Assembly (NCBI RefSeq): GCF_910592395.1
Contig: NC_088319.1
Coordinates: 16,990,001 to 17,050,000, forward strand
Length of the DNA: 60,000 nucleotides
Origin: Lineus longissimus
Lineage: Eukaryota; Nemertea; Pilidiophora; Heteronemertea; Lineidae
Direction of reading: 5' to 3'
Shown here: positions 35,587 to 46,740 of the stretch, piece after piece
Numbering within the stretch: position 1 is the first letter of the stretch
Layout of the letters: each line of letters begins with the position of its first letter
Notes under the pieces: generated by a model
What the model saw: the letters and a program-made list of their open reading frames with translations, nothing else
What the model was told of the DNA's origin: nothing
The model's database searches: none
Program-made: the position numbers and the translations under genes

Positions 35587-35704
35587 AATGTACTGTAAAT
35601 TGGCCATTTTGGGGAAATTGTAATTGCTTGGACCTACATCAAACCTAACACTACATGACACAAGACCATGCTCTTTATCCATCTTTCCTCCACATGAGGT
35701 GAGC

Positions 35705-36478
35705 ACAATGGCCCTGGCCATTTCATTAAGACTAAACAGAGGTTCAGCCAAGTGCGAAAGATTACTTATAAATTCAAATACTTTGAAAGGATCCCTTCAT
35801 AAAAGAAATCAATTCCCACCATGGGGTATTACCTTTGAGTGATCGATACTGCAATGCAAAAAAAGTTAATAACTGTATGCTAACTTACCCATAATAAATA
35901 ATATGGTAGACCATCCCAAACGCAGACACAACGTGGTCGCCACAACTAGAATGGGTGAAGGCGCTAGCCAATTTCTAAATAAATCCTATATCCAGCACTT
36001 CCTATAACCGCGATGATATAAGCGTCTATGTTACATGGACCTAACACGTTGATATCCTAAGTCCATCACCCGGCCAGGGGACTTGTCACAGAAGAAGAAT
36101 ACCTGGCATCATTTATTCAACACTATCTACGCGATACAGAAGTAGCTTTCGGAATCCCTCGCCATTGCTTTAATTCTTTAACGTCCACCCTAAAGCATTT
36201 GAAAAATTCTCTCTCCTGCCGTGAGGAGGGTTTGCAGAGAGACTTTCGAAAGCACTGTGAACCAGATTTTGGGAAGTCCTTATCCATTGTTCGTTCTCCT
36301 TCTGACACGGTAATGAAACCGAGTGACACTTCAGGACGAGGTGATACTAACAAATTTACATGTGTATCACAGCAAACTCCATTTGTAAGCAGTCTCATAA
36401 TGTGAAATAAATCTCTAAAAAAAGGATTCCTTGGATATGTGCATCTGGCAAGAGTCTTTTAACGATCAGAAATACAAC
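35705..36478. other. No recognisable gene
   Basis: Opposed frames at 36123-36405 (91 and 68 codons) overlap each other, with no domain. Nothing else was seen. Confidence 0.45.
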
Positions 36479-36480
36479 TA

Positions 36481-36658
36481 CAGTAGAACCTCTCTATTAA
36501 GGACACCCTTGGGACTGACTAGTTCTGTCCTTAATAGAGAGGTGTCCCAATTAGAGAGGTCAAATTGAATGAAAACAACCAATTTGGGACCAAAACTAGT
36601 GTCCTTAATAGAGAGGTTGTCCCTAATAGAGAGGTGTCCGCTAAGGGAGGTTCTACTG
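36481..36658 (+). mobile_element. pogo/Tigger-like MITE, 178 bp
   Basis: The element begins CAGTAGAACCTC and ends with its exact 12 bp complement GAGGTTCTACTG, apart from one interior substitution near position 13, with looser inverted similarity further in. It is flanked on both sides by TA (36479-36480 and 36659-36660). CAG-initiated termini and TA target duplication are typical of the pogo/Tigger branch of Tc1-mariner. Inside, a 17-18 bp word (GTCCTTAATAGAGAGGT and variants) recurs at 36527, 36544, 36601, 36619 and 36636, and inverted near 36487-36503. No transposase is encoded. The short frames over it on both strands are repeat-derived. Confidence 0.85.
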
Positions 36659-36708
36659 TACAGCCAAACCATCCTGGATTCAATATACGAAGTCACATTC
36701 TGTCTACA

Positions 36709-37040
36709 TCATCTACAAAGATGCAAACTATTAAATCCCAAGATCCTCACATCTAGCATGGCTATGAAATCCAAGGTCCTTAAACACTATCAAACCAGGG
36801 ACTACTAAAGTTCCAGATCTTTATCAAATATGGTACAGCCACAGATGCAAAATGCAAACAATCAAATCGTTAAACGTACAGCCACCTGATGCAGACTGAA
36901 AAAATTCAGATCCTCAAATCGATCAACAGCCTCATAATGCCAATTAGAACATCCAAGATGATTTAAACCTACAACAAAAGAGGAAATTATGAAGTTCCAC
37001 ATCTACAGCCTCATGATGAAAATCATATTCTCTCAACACG
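36709..37040 (+). repeat. Decayed minisatellite, ~42 bp unit
   Basis: Segments of the form (T)ACAGCC-x-CAGATGCAAA followed by an ATCCAAGATCCTCA-like end recur at about 36709, 36750, 36834, 36877, 36926 and 37005. Spacings cluster at about 42 bp or twice that. Divergence is high. The TACAGCC just right of the pogo-like MITE (36659-36665) looks like another unit start, so that MITE may have inserted at a TA inside the array. Confidence 0.5.
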
Positions 37041-37180
37041 GATGCTTCTCACAGTCGCCATTAGCTTATATTGTTCTCATCTTCTTTTCCGGGGACCACC
37101 TCTCTGGCCTCACCAACATTGCTAAGACGGTAGCCATCAACAGACGTGCTTAGCTCTTCAAATAGGTGCGATTAAAATAC

Positions 37181-37320
37181 TACATGTCTATCTTTGGTAG
37201 ACATTGATGACGGAATTCGAATGTTCAGTTAGAAACAGTCGTAGTCATATTACAGGTCTATCTTTGGTAGACATTGATGACGGAATTGACTGGCGAAATA
37301 TCAGTTAGAAAGTACATGTC
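37181..37320 (+). repeat. 70 bp tandem duplication
   Basis: Two units start at 37181 and 37251 (TACATGTCTATCTTTGGTAG versus TACAGGTCTATCTTTGGTAG). They share the next 17 bases exactly and later TCAGTTAGAAA, with a 6 bp indel between. Confidence 0.85.
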
Positions 37321-40300
37321 TTTTTCATTATCACTCGTTCTTCTGTCACTTGACACTGGTTGCGAGCATGTCCGTTAACTTAGCTGGACGTGCCATGAAG
37401 ATGGTAAAGTTGACATCGTAGCCCACTCTTTGAAAATGACTTGTTCGTTCTAAAAGTGACGCGTGACGAAATAGCCGAAACACCAAAGCGACCCTTCAAG
37501 TGACAACGTGCTACCTATGTAGACCCGAGCTTCAACACCATTCAAGGTAGACGCGTCCAAGTCTCCCATTGAAAACATTACCGGGATGCCACCACATTTG
37601 ATTGATGTTTCCATCGGCTAAGTCAATAAAACTGATGATTTCCATGGGGAGCATATTCCCCGTCAAGGCTAATCACCATAGCTCGCACAGTGCCTCCTGT
37701 CGCAAGAGCCCTGCATCAGCGAGCCTCTCTCATAGAGCATAAACATGTTGTACTTGTGCGGCAAAATTGACAAGACTGCATTCGGTCAAATCAAAAGGCG
37801 ATGCCTGCCCTTTTCGACCTCTGTAAAAAATCTTCAAATCCGACAAAATGCCCGAAGAGCGATTATGCGAGATGGCAACCGCCTCATCTGTAAAAGGCAA
37901 TGGCTCCACAGCCTAAGGCTCATCCCCGTCCAGCGCATCAGTAGGAGGGAACTACTCCAAGGCAGTAATGTATGCATTTGTCGTGAAGATTTAAGAGGTT
38001 AAGATCTTGATCCGAGAACGAGGTGCATTCTAACGACAAATATCGGGTTGCCTGTTGTGTGAAAAGCAGTGGAATAGTGTATCTAATGTCTGATACGAGA
38101 AACAATTATTCAAAAAAACAATCGACTTGACTTGATGTCGTAAAAAAGCGAAAACAATCGCATCGATTTGACAGAAACAGGGTCACACATTTCCAACACT
38201 GACCCAAGTTTATTTTATCAACTCGATACAGACATCGGTCCCTAGCGGATTTTTGTGCAACTGCCCACCAGATTGCATGTTCTCGTAGCCTCGAGAGAAT
38301 CGGATATTTTCCGAACTATTATTGCCGAGTCGGGGGTGGTATTGTTACATACGTTTAATTAACTTCAGTTTAAAAATAATAACACGCTTACTATGAAATT
38401 CCAATTATTTTAAAGCCGCCTTCGCGGTAATAATGTACTGATCAAGGGAGACAAAAATAGTGAATGTATGTTTATTTCGAATATTGGATTTCTCGAATCC
38501 TCTTTTATTGAGCTCATAAACGACGAAATGCATTTATCGGCATTTGATATCTAATTTAATTTTATATTAGAAATGTTGTAAGGACCTCAAGATAGGAATG
38601 TGGCTGCCTGGTCTTTGATAAAGTTTGCATCAATGCTGAAGATGCGGATGGTTTTTATCACACTTTTTACAGCCGAATAATATATTGAGCAGCTTGATCC
38701 TTGGTTTCTGCTTGCAGAGGTGTTTCTGGATCAGGACATACACTACCTTGTCACTGACCCATTAAGCCGACGATTTGAACCAATTACCATGAACTTCCCC
38801 CATTATTGCCGCTGCCCCCTAACCCCTCGGATTCAAACTCTCAACTGTCAACCATTATACTTAACCACGACTTGCCTTAAACACTTGCCCCACAAAGTCT
38901 TCAAAGTTAAAAAGATCGCAATAGCAATGTAGCTTATGGGAAAAAATCAAACCCAGGCCAGTTATGTTCTTGTTCGATTGTAATTAGTCTCAGTGGTGTA
39001 TGAAACCTAGGGGGAAACTCGATCTAACTCATGTACGTCATTTAGGAAAAAAACTATCGTCCAGGTTTCCTTGTCAGTGCTTTAATCAAGATTACATAGG
39101 ATGGTTGAGAAATCCCTCGATGTTTACTTCCTTCCGAGAAGGTAAAACGAGGGTAGCAGGTACCCCACCTCTGTCGCAGCCAGCGGGAAATGGTTCATTG
39201 ATGGTGCGAGCAGAATCACAAGTTTACCGACTGGCCTTTTGCGACATGGCACCTGTAAATTGTTGGACCACTGAAGGGGATAGTAAACAGATTGAGAGTG
39301 ATGTTGAATGGAAATGACAAATTTGGACCAAAATCAATAGTCGGCGTTGTCTCCTGCTAACATATGTGTCTGGCAAGGGATCCGTCAGTCATATCATGTC
39401 TTATCATATCATTAACGGCGTCGTAACCCTATTGGATTTTTGCCGGTGGCATGGTGTCCACTATCGGCTACTGTCCACCTGTGGGATGTTGGATCTTTAA
39501 CTTGCCGTGGCATAGATACTCGGGTACAAGACAGGACCGCGGTTTTTCGTCTCATCCAACAGACTCTCGAATGAATGTATCTATCTATACAATGTACTTT
39601 GTAGGTGTTGTGAACAGCCAGGAATTGTTCGTTCCTTGGGAGCCAAGGCGGTTCATCCAGAAATACAATCCCGGGTGCTCTCTGGGATGAAACCTGGGTC
39701 CTAATGCGTAGCTAGCAGTGTTAACCCATAGGCTATGAGGCTCCTCGTGTCAGTTATATCGGCCTCTGATCCATTAACCTTTTCAATGTGCCCCTTTGGC
39801 CGAAAGGGATAACTGGAAGTCAACATCTCTCCCAGTGATTGGCTCATCTGTTGCAGACCATCGATGAATATTGAAGCCCTTTTCCTGATTTGTGTTCTCG
39901 TTGGCCCGAATAACCCTTCACTACCGAACTGTCCCCTTGAATATTGCATGATTGACATGGAGAACAAATGGAATGACATGCACATTGATACCGAAATAGA
40001 GGCCAGCTACTCTGTATTCCAGTTAGTAATTGAATCAAGAGCCCGCGGGGATATGAGGGAGGACCCGTGAGAAATAACCCATAAAACAATATTCCATGAA
40101 CGCCGTCCCTGGAATAATCGGGCGTTTATCAATCCGTCCGGGAGTGATCGGCGGGACTGGCGTGGGTGGGTGAAATGAAGCAGATGAACCACAGAATGCG
40201 CCAATGCGAAAATATCAGTATTAAAGAGGCTGCAAAGTAAGGGGAGTGGTTGCAGGGGGAGTTATGTCATAGGGTAGAAGTGAGTATGTTTCGCTATGCT

Positions 40301-41192
40301 GCGTATGCACATACTATCAAATCTGGGCTCCACAATGAAAGCCATCATTCCTTTTAGACCAGTGGGTGCTTGCGATGTGATGCTCGGAGTTGAGTGTCAT
40401 GTAAGGCCATTTCCGTGGCGAACTCTAGCTAGGTTTGATTAGTTACTGGTACAACCGATCTTCGTGCGTAGTGTAGTGTTCATGCCCTCTTCCTTTTTCT
40501 TTACTTTTCTTGTAAAAGAGTAATCGAATCGACGGGGAAACGAGCTGGTTCAGTGCGGGAGACAGCTTTGATATCATGAACTGAGAGTGCAAAGTGTAAA
40601 CGGATCAGGGCCAATCGATATCTAGAGTCGACAGTGATTGATCATCTGGAGTTTCTGCGTGGGAGAGGAAAGTGAAGTGAATAACAGTTCTAGATCACGC
40701 GCGGAGTCGGGACAGGTATAAATGTGGGAATGGGTCATCCACCTTAGTCCCGAGGGTCGTCTTCGGTAAACGACCATCCGCCATCACGTCGACTTAAGCG
40801 TCCCTTGACGGAGATGTGTGGTCACTGGTACTTTGGGACTCTAGCCTCATTCCCCACATGCAATTGCAAATCTGGGTTCCACAACGTAGGACCGGTGTGG
40901 TTGTTCTGTGTTGATAGTTGAGAAAGGAGGTAGGCAAGTCAGTCCACCCGCATCTCCTACTTCTCGAGATGACCTGAGCGACTCGAATTACTGTACTAGA
41001 CCACCACAGCCCCCGCAATCAGCCGTATTTTCATTTACTAATGATAACAGGAAATCCTCCTACTTGTGTTGACAAGTGAACTGTACAAATTGACCACTTA
41101 CCAATCCTAACATGGCTTTTGCGTGACGCGACCAACTAAATATGTAATCGTCTGCTGACATGCCACATGTTGGCAGCGGCGACTTTTTTCGA
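37321..41192. other. No recognisable gene
   Basis: Scattered frames of 65-105 codons (37745-38002 +, 38720-38932 +, 39000-39317 +, 39451-39690 +, 39701-40204 on both strands, 40794-41018 -) show no domain and often overlap on opposite strands. The 38.0-38.6 kb part is markedly AT-rich. No repeats were found. Confidence 0.4.
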
Positions 41193-41214
41193 TGTTGCTC
41201 TTCCTGGAGCAACA
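41193..41214. repeat. Perfect 8 bp hairpin
   Basis: TGTTGCTC and GAGCAACA pair around the loop TTCCTG. A smaller hairpin, TGCCA / TGGCA (41161-41175), lies 17 bp upstream. Confidence 0.6.
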
Positions 41215-43330
41215 ATTACATTAAGTTGAGGTGAAGTTGTATCGTAGCTATTGCACCTGCTACAAATTGACTAAGAGGAATTGAAGCACAGACTTCGAAT
41301 GTTGGTGAAAGAGCGCCTTAAGAAATTCAAAATTTGTGGAGACTCGTCGTGTTAAAGTTTCTCATAAGCTAACTTCATACGTTAAGGACCACGGAACAGG
41401 GACAGCAAAGTCACCAAGAGCTATGGGCCAATGTAATTATGGTCATATTTCACAACCATCTAAAGCGGCAGACAGATTTTTCTCCAATGAAGCTTTAAAG
41501 TGATATCATGTAGTAAATATCGGTTTCAGCAGTTTGACAAATATGATACTCTTTGTAATATAAGCTGGTACTATTGAGGTTCCCACGTTATGGCAAAAAA
41601 AACTTAACTGCGAATTCTACTGGGTTCGCACCTCTTTCAGGAGGATCAGACGAACTACCACTCATTGAGCCGTCTCAATGAGGCTTGGAGGCAGAAGTCC
41701 CGGGTCAAGGGGCCAGGCTCTCGTGGAGAGATAGTAGGTCAAGGGTTGCAAGGCTCTCTTGGTCAGCATCCCGCACCTGGAAATTACAATAATCTGACCA
41801 CCCGCCGCGAAAGTTGCACGAAGGACTCACCTGATCGAGCCGGGATTAAGATCGGAAAGGCACGGTACTTCAGTAAGACTCCTAAAAGTTGGAAAATCTA
41901 AATCAAGCGAGGGTGTCGTCACAATAGGAGTGAAGTGACGCGAATGGCATCATTAGTATTGGCAGGGGGAGTTTGAGAGTACATTGTATGCGTGGAGTTC
42001 GATTGACAATTACTGATACGGCGAGGTGGGTGGATTGGTGAATCCCTATATCTCCGAGACTCAAAGAACGAACGCCTTTGTTATGACTTGATATGATTAA
42101 GCTTGTCTCTTTTAACGTGTTAAACGTGCATTTGAGTGTACTGTGCGTTTGGAATGATAAGTAAGGTTAGACGCTACCTTGACGCCTCTTATGCTTATTT
42201 TAGTATCAGTGTGATAATTGAATAGTCTCTATGAAGTAGAACAGTTAAGTGGATTTGGTCAGCGACCTTTAATTTCCTTCACTCAAAATAGCAGCGGGCT
42301 TGGCTGCTGTTTTGATACAGACCACAGGCTCATTTGAAAACTGTAGTCACGAGTCGACGTTGTGTTGATGACGTGAATCTTTGGGAGACTTCGTTTTATC
42401 ACCTGATTATCACTTGGTTGTCTGTCAATGTTTCGAATTCACGGGCTCTTAACACACAGTTCAGCTTTGATAACTCTAGAGACCGTCAACTATCAAAATC
42501 GTCAGGATAAAAAAGAGTGTTCGCAGGTGTACGCACCGGGTCAGACCAATAGTTCTCAAATGATTTGGCATTCCAAAAGATTAATCAATTTAACTGTTTT
42601 ATTTACTAGGACACGTTCGTCACAAAGATATTGGTTAATTGCCCTGACATTATCATCCTTGCCAGTGATACGGATAGGGTTAGAAAATATTAAATGGTGT
42701 ACTACTGTTCAGCAGTAGGTAAACCCATCCTGTGCTCTTTGTGTACTTTTGTTCATAAGTTAGTATAAGAGATAAAGCCATATAAAGCTTCGTTTCCACT
42801 ACAGTGATCTACTGTGCATCCTCGTATACCAGTGATTTTCAATAAACTCCACTCTCGATATTTCAAATTTTATACAGGACGTAGGAGTAAGACACACTGA
42901 ACCTCAGGATGTCTACAGTGGAAACCGCCGGCGAATGGGACGAACGACTACGTCTCCTACCTCCTCGACACAAAAGCGCTTTTACACCTCTAGGATTTGG
43001 TCAGAGCTGGGCCCTGTATTCCTTTAGTATAGCGATGTGCTGTATTTCCTTGTGCATCGACGAGAAGTCACCCTTTACAAAATAACTCTCTGGGATTTTG
43101 TCTTAATTTCATCGAATTGTATCATGATATAAATCTCGAGAAGAGGGGATGTCCACGACACATCACACATTCTCTTCACGCATTGCCTTATTCTCTCTCG
43201 AAGTAGGACATACAACTTAATGGTTTGGCATCAACGAGTATGCACTGGAATCGAAAATCATTGCTTTATCTATTGATGAAGTACCGTCCGTACAGATTCT
43301 CCCACCAGTAGGCCCTACCCGGTATTAAGC
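41215..43330. other. No recognisable gene
   Basis: Two + frames (41665-41901, 42428-42718) have no domain. The rest is closed in all frames above 60 codons. The minus frame 43266-43502 overlaps the MITE and is a repeat shadow. Confidence 0.45.
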
Positions 43331-43456
43331 CAATAGGCGATATGAATAAAGACAAGTAAATGCTTTTACTACAATTTTGTACAGAAAGGCCTAGTGTAAA
43401 TGTACATGGAGTTTTAGATAAAAGCATTTGCTGGTCTTTATTCATATCACCCAATG
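43331..43456 (+). mobile_element. 126 bp MITE-like element, copy B
   Basis: Same length and orientation as the copy at 27691-27816, with three differences: two in the left tip (CAATAGG for CATTGGG) and one in the centre (ACATGG for ACGTGG). The flanking bases differ from copy A apart from a shared TCT to the right, which argues for two insertions rather than a large segmental duplication. The tip mismatches weaken the left terminus of this copy. Confidence 0.8.
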
Positions 43457-43481
43457 TCTGGTTTCCACTGTTTCTGGTTCC

Positions 43482-43507
43482 ATCATGTGCATAGAAATGC
43501 ACATGAT
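43482..43507. repeat. Perfect 11 bp hairpin beside MITE copy B
   Basis: ATCATGTGCAT (43482-43492) and ATGCACATGAT (43497-43507) pair completely around the tetraloop AGAA. It lies 25 bp right of the MITE and is absent next to copy A. Confidence 0.8.
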
Positions 43508-44065
43508 ATCATTAGGTTTACTGTACCTAGTTGCGGAAGAATTTCAAATGAAAGAAACTATTCTCTGCTCCCCGCCCACACCCACCTTCCATAGCTGCTA
43601 GGCCTAAGTGCTCCATTGTCATCTAGCCAAACGACACAATACCACATGGCATCCAACCGCCGCTTTCTAACTAATGAACTTCCCTCAAGATCATACTGTT
43701 ATAATTATACGCGGAGATAAAAATGGAGAAATCATAAAAACACCGAAAGCCGCAGACTGTTATTGTAGATGGGCTATTTAGCAGTGCATTATCTGCGATC
43801 ACGCAGGCTATCGCTTTCGTTGCTTTACTATTTTTTTCATTTAATATTCGTGTTGGAGTGATTCTAGTTTTTATAGCGTTTTCAATTTCTTAAGATCATG
43901 CCCTATTAGTCTTTTGTGTGCGATGCTAAGGTATGGGTAACTTCTCATCTCCGATCAGGCCCAGCATGATTGCAAATACCATCAATCAAGGCTTATTGAG
44001 AGACTTCGCTCTGCATGCTTATGTATCGGAGGGAAGGGATAAGTCGGCGTGTTGGCCCTCGTTAG
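43508..44065. other. No recognisable gene
   Basis: AT-rich DNA with no open frame of note before 43933. The frame from there owes its length to the trinucleotide run that follows. Confidence 0.5.
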
Positions 44066-44103
44066 CATCATCATCATCACCGCCATCATCATCATCATCA
44101 TCG
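44066..44103 (+). repeat. ATC trinucleotide microsatellite
   Basis: A CATCATCATCATC run, a short CACCGC interruption, then six more ATC units. The minus-strand poly-Asp frame across it is an artefact. Confidence 0.9.
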
Positions 44104-45216
44104 TATCGGCTATTTACCTCCTCCCCCCGCATCTTCTTTGAATATGAAGAAACTACTCCCCCACAGACTCCATTGTAAGCAATATCACACGCATATGATT
44201 CTTCAACGAAAACAATCAGAGTCACGACACATTAAACGAAACGCCAACGCAGACGCCTAGATGGAATTACATGTAGTTAGAAAAACATTGTCTTGAGGAA
44301 AACATCGTCAGCAGCAGAAACTAATAAAATAGCGTTATATCATCTCGCTAACGAAATCGTTCTTATTCATGGCGGCAGGCCTGGACCTCCTCCTCCGACA
44401 CATCCGTTCAGAGTTGAGGTATGAAGCACTGGCAGATAGAGAGCATGGAGACAAAAGCAAAATATGAAATCACATTACATAGCGAAATCTATTCGTTGCG
44501 CGATTCTCTCAAAGGTCTCACCGCTGGTGTATTATACTCTAGACAAATGAACTTCAGAAATATCTCTTGGGGGCATTGGTTGACTTGAGGGAGGTTCTGA
44601 TCACCCGCGACAAAGGTCTTCCTTGCAGAATCTTGTATGCCACATGCAGCCGCCGGATGTCTCTGGGCTGAACAGTGAACGACAAAATTAGAACTGAATA
44701 GCCTTGGATGCAGATCTTGCCCGCTGGTATGCGATGCGATAATGTAGACCATTTTGATCGGCGTTAAAAATGACAGGTAAATGTAGTTAACTATGATACC
44801 ATTGGGTAAAAATATAGTTTCATGCCATTTTTATCTTTGACAAGGCGTAAACGTATATTCCAGTGCTGACCGCTTTGCAAATAAGGGCCAAAGGAAAAGA
44901 GCAACAGCTCGCCCTGGTGGCAGTCTTTTCTCACTTGGAATCCACAAAAGACGAGGACCTTGGATTCCTGGTAGGAGATCTAACAAACTAGTGCAACTAC
45001 GAAGGACTCGCTGTATCCCGCAACGGCGGCAGCAGTGGGAAAACGTCCTCAGTGAAATCTGGCTTCTAGTAAGGCATAAACTGATGAAGGGACAGATGCA
45101 GCGGACAGATTTTAATCATTGCTGACAATATTTCGGGAAAACCAATTTCGATTCGGTTGATGAATGATATTGCACTCTTCCGCCCGATATGTCACTACCT
45201 ATAACAGACATATTTA
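44104..45216. other. No recognisable gene
   Basis: One 87-codon minus frame (44489-44752) is unrecognised. At 44237-44250 CGAAACGCCAACGC is identical to the complement of the right arm of the inverted repeat at 52.5 kb. Confidence 0.45.
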
Positions 45217-45615
45217 TCATGGCCATGTCCCTACTCTGTCAGAATTACGACTCAAAGTGACATATATGGTGTAGGTGTTGACACATCTTGATCTATCAAT
45301 ATGAATGAAAGTCTGCCCAGTCGAAAATAGGATTACGGGCGGATTAGCGAAGGGATTAACACTAATCACAATGAAGAGATCCGCCGGAAGAGGACATCGA
45401 TCATTGGCGGAACTGGGGGTGGCGGAGTAGACGGTGATTTGGGGTCTAAGTCGGTGGAGCGCTCGTTCGATTTGCGCGTACCGCTCAGGACTGGTCAGTT
45501 TATTTCGACAATATATACTAGCTACATAACCACGAACCCATTTTGATTCATTGAGGATGACAGTGACCTTAAAAATGTCAATACTTTGTGTCTTGTAGTT
45601 GAAGGCCTGCTTCAT
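45217..45615 (-). CDS. Unrecognised ORF, best single-frame candidate
   Basis: A minus frame of about 132 codons runs from ATG at 45615 to TGA at 45217; without the ATG requirement it extends six codons further upstream. Codons near the start often end in C or G (AAG CAG GCC TTC AAC TAC AAG), unlike the AT-leaning surroundings. The protein begins MKQAFNYKTQSIDIFKVTVI and is mixed and soluble-looking, without signal peptide, membrane segment or known motif. About one frame of this size is expected by chance in the window. It could be one exon of a larger gene, or nothing. Confidence 0.17.
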   Translation of the reverse strand: MKQAFNYKTQSIDIFKVTVILNESKWVRGYVASIYCRNKLTSPERYAQIERALHRLRPQITVYSATPSSANDRCPLPADLFIVISVNPFANPPVILFSTGQTFIHIDRSRCVNTYTIYVTLSRNSDRVGTWP

Positions 45616-45633
45616 AGTGAGCGGGTTACACAA

Positions 45634-46435
45634 AAATACCGCTGCACATTCCCTTTTTCTTCTCCCATTTTATTACGATGAAGAGGAATGACGTAAATTT
45701 TGCCTGAGCACAGCACTGTCGTCGATTTTATCTTCCCGAACCGATTACACACTTAGCCGTATGGTTCGGCATGTTTGGCAATCAAGCTAAGATTGCCAGC
45801 ATATCGTCGTGCAGAGATTGATTTTGGCCAAATTAGCATGTTTTGCTAATGGCAGTCTGTTAGCCAGTACCAATAATACAAAAATGGCTTCACTATCATC
45901 CCGGGTCACGCCGCGTGGGCGTTCCTTACCGGAAAAACAACACTAGTATCGGGCTCCTACAGCGTTCCCGGCCAACCTTCGTTGGTACACATGTCTAACT
46001 AACATCGTGATTGGCAACTAAACTGTTAGTGATACACTCATCACAGTAAATGGCCTCCTCTATTTGCAAACTAGCCATCTATAGTGCGGTCGTATTAACT
46101 CTATGGCAGCAGTAGTCCATTCATTCAAACGCAAGTCAACACTGATATAAAATTAGAAGGGTGGATTTCGCGTTATTGGAGCTAGGTGATGGTGTTCAGC
46201 ATATGTTTGCAAATTATTGTATTGATTATTGGCCCACTATAACGGTTTGTACACGATTTAGAATCCCACTATTATTTTTATTGTAATGACAAAATACTGG
46301 ACCGGCCTTTGTCCCGTTTTAATCTGTGAGAGTTGAGACATTCGGTTCTATTCACTTGCAAACCAGTAAGTAGAATGGATCATTACGTAATTGTGGTATT
46401 ACCTCGCAGGTATATTATTATTATAAAAACATTTG
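45634..46435. other. No recognisable gene
   Basis: No frame above 60 codons apart from the one extended by the pentanucleotide array. A 6 bp hairpin TTAGCA / TGCTAA lies near 45833-45849. Confidence 0.5.
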
Positions 46436-46740
46436 TTATATTATATTATATTATATTATATTATATTATATTATATTATATTATATTATATTATATTATA
46501 TTATATTATATTATATTATATTATATTATATTATATTATATTATATTATATTATATTATATTATATTATATTATATTATATTATATTATATTATATTATA
46601 TTATATTATATTATATTATATTATATTATATTATATTATATTATATTATATTATATTATATTATATTATATTATATTATATTATATTATATTATATTATA
46701 TTATATTATATTATATTATATTATATTATATTATATTATA
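46436..46740 (+). repeat. (TTATA)61 pentanucleotide array
   Basis: 305 bp of uninterrupted TTATA, 61 units, ending abruptly in TTATTAAACT. The lack of a single interruption implies recent expansion or gene-conversion-like homogenisation, or an assembly-shaped length. Because 5 and 3 are coprime and no stop occurs on the + strand, every + frame reads as Tyr/Ile/Leu, so the 157-codon frame here is an artefact. Confidence 0.97.

Larger units (their letters stand above)
34572..35704 (+). mobile_element. ~1.1 kb non-autonomous repeat, three internal units
   Basis: The left end is AGCTCACCTCT within a hairpin. The right end GAGGTGAGC (35696-35704) is the reverse complement of GCTCACCTC at 34573-34581, giving short terminal inverted repeats. 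Inside are a CGT trinucleotide array and then three diverged ~300 bp units starting near 34694, 34987 and 35288 (CCGTTAG or CCGTCAG). Each unit repeats the same order: a GCACGTTT word, a GGTACACATGTACC-like palindrome, a CTCF-like core, and a nuclear-receptor half-site composite. No transposase is encoded. It resembles repeats I recall from marine invertebrate genomes, but I cannot name the family. Target-site duplication not identified. Confidence 0.7.

Noticed and set aside
36478-36808. Three short frames with repeated LNRE/LIER-like peptides
   Set aside because: They read through the pogo-like MITE and its iterated 17-18 bp word; not a gene.
44019-44225. Poly-Asp minus-strand frame
   Set aside because: It is a translation of the ATC microsatellite.
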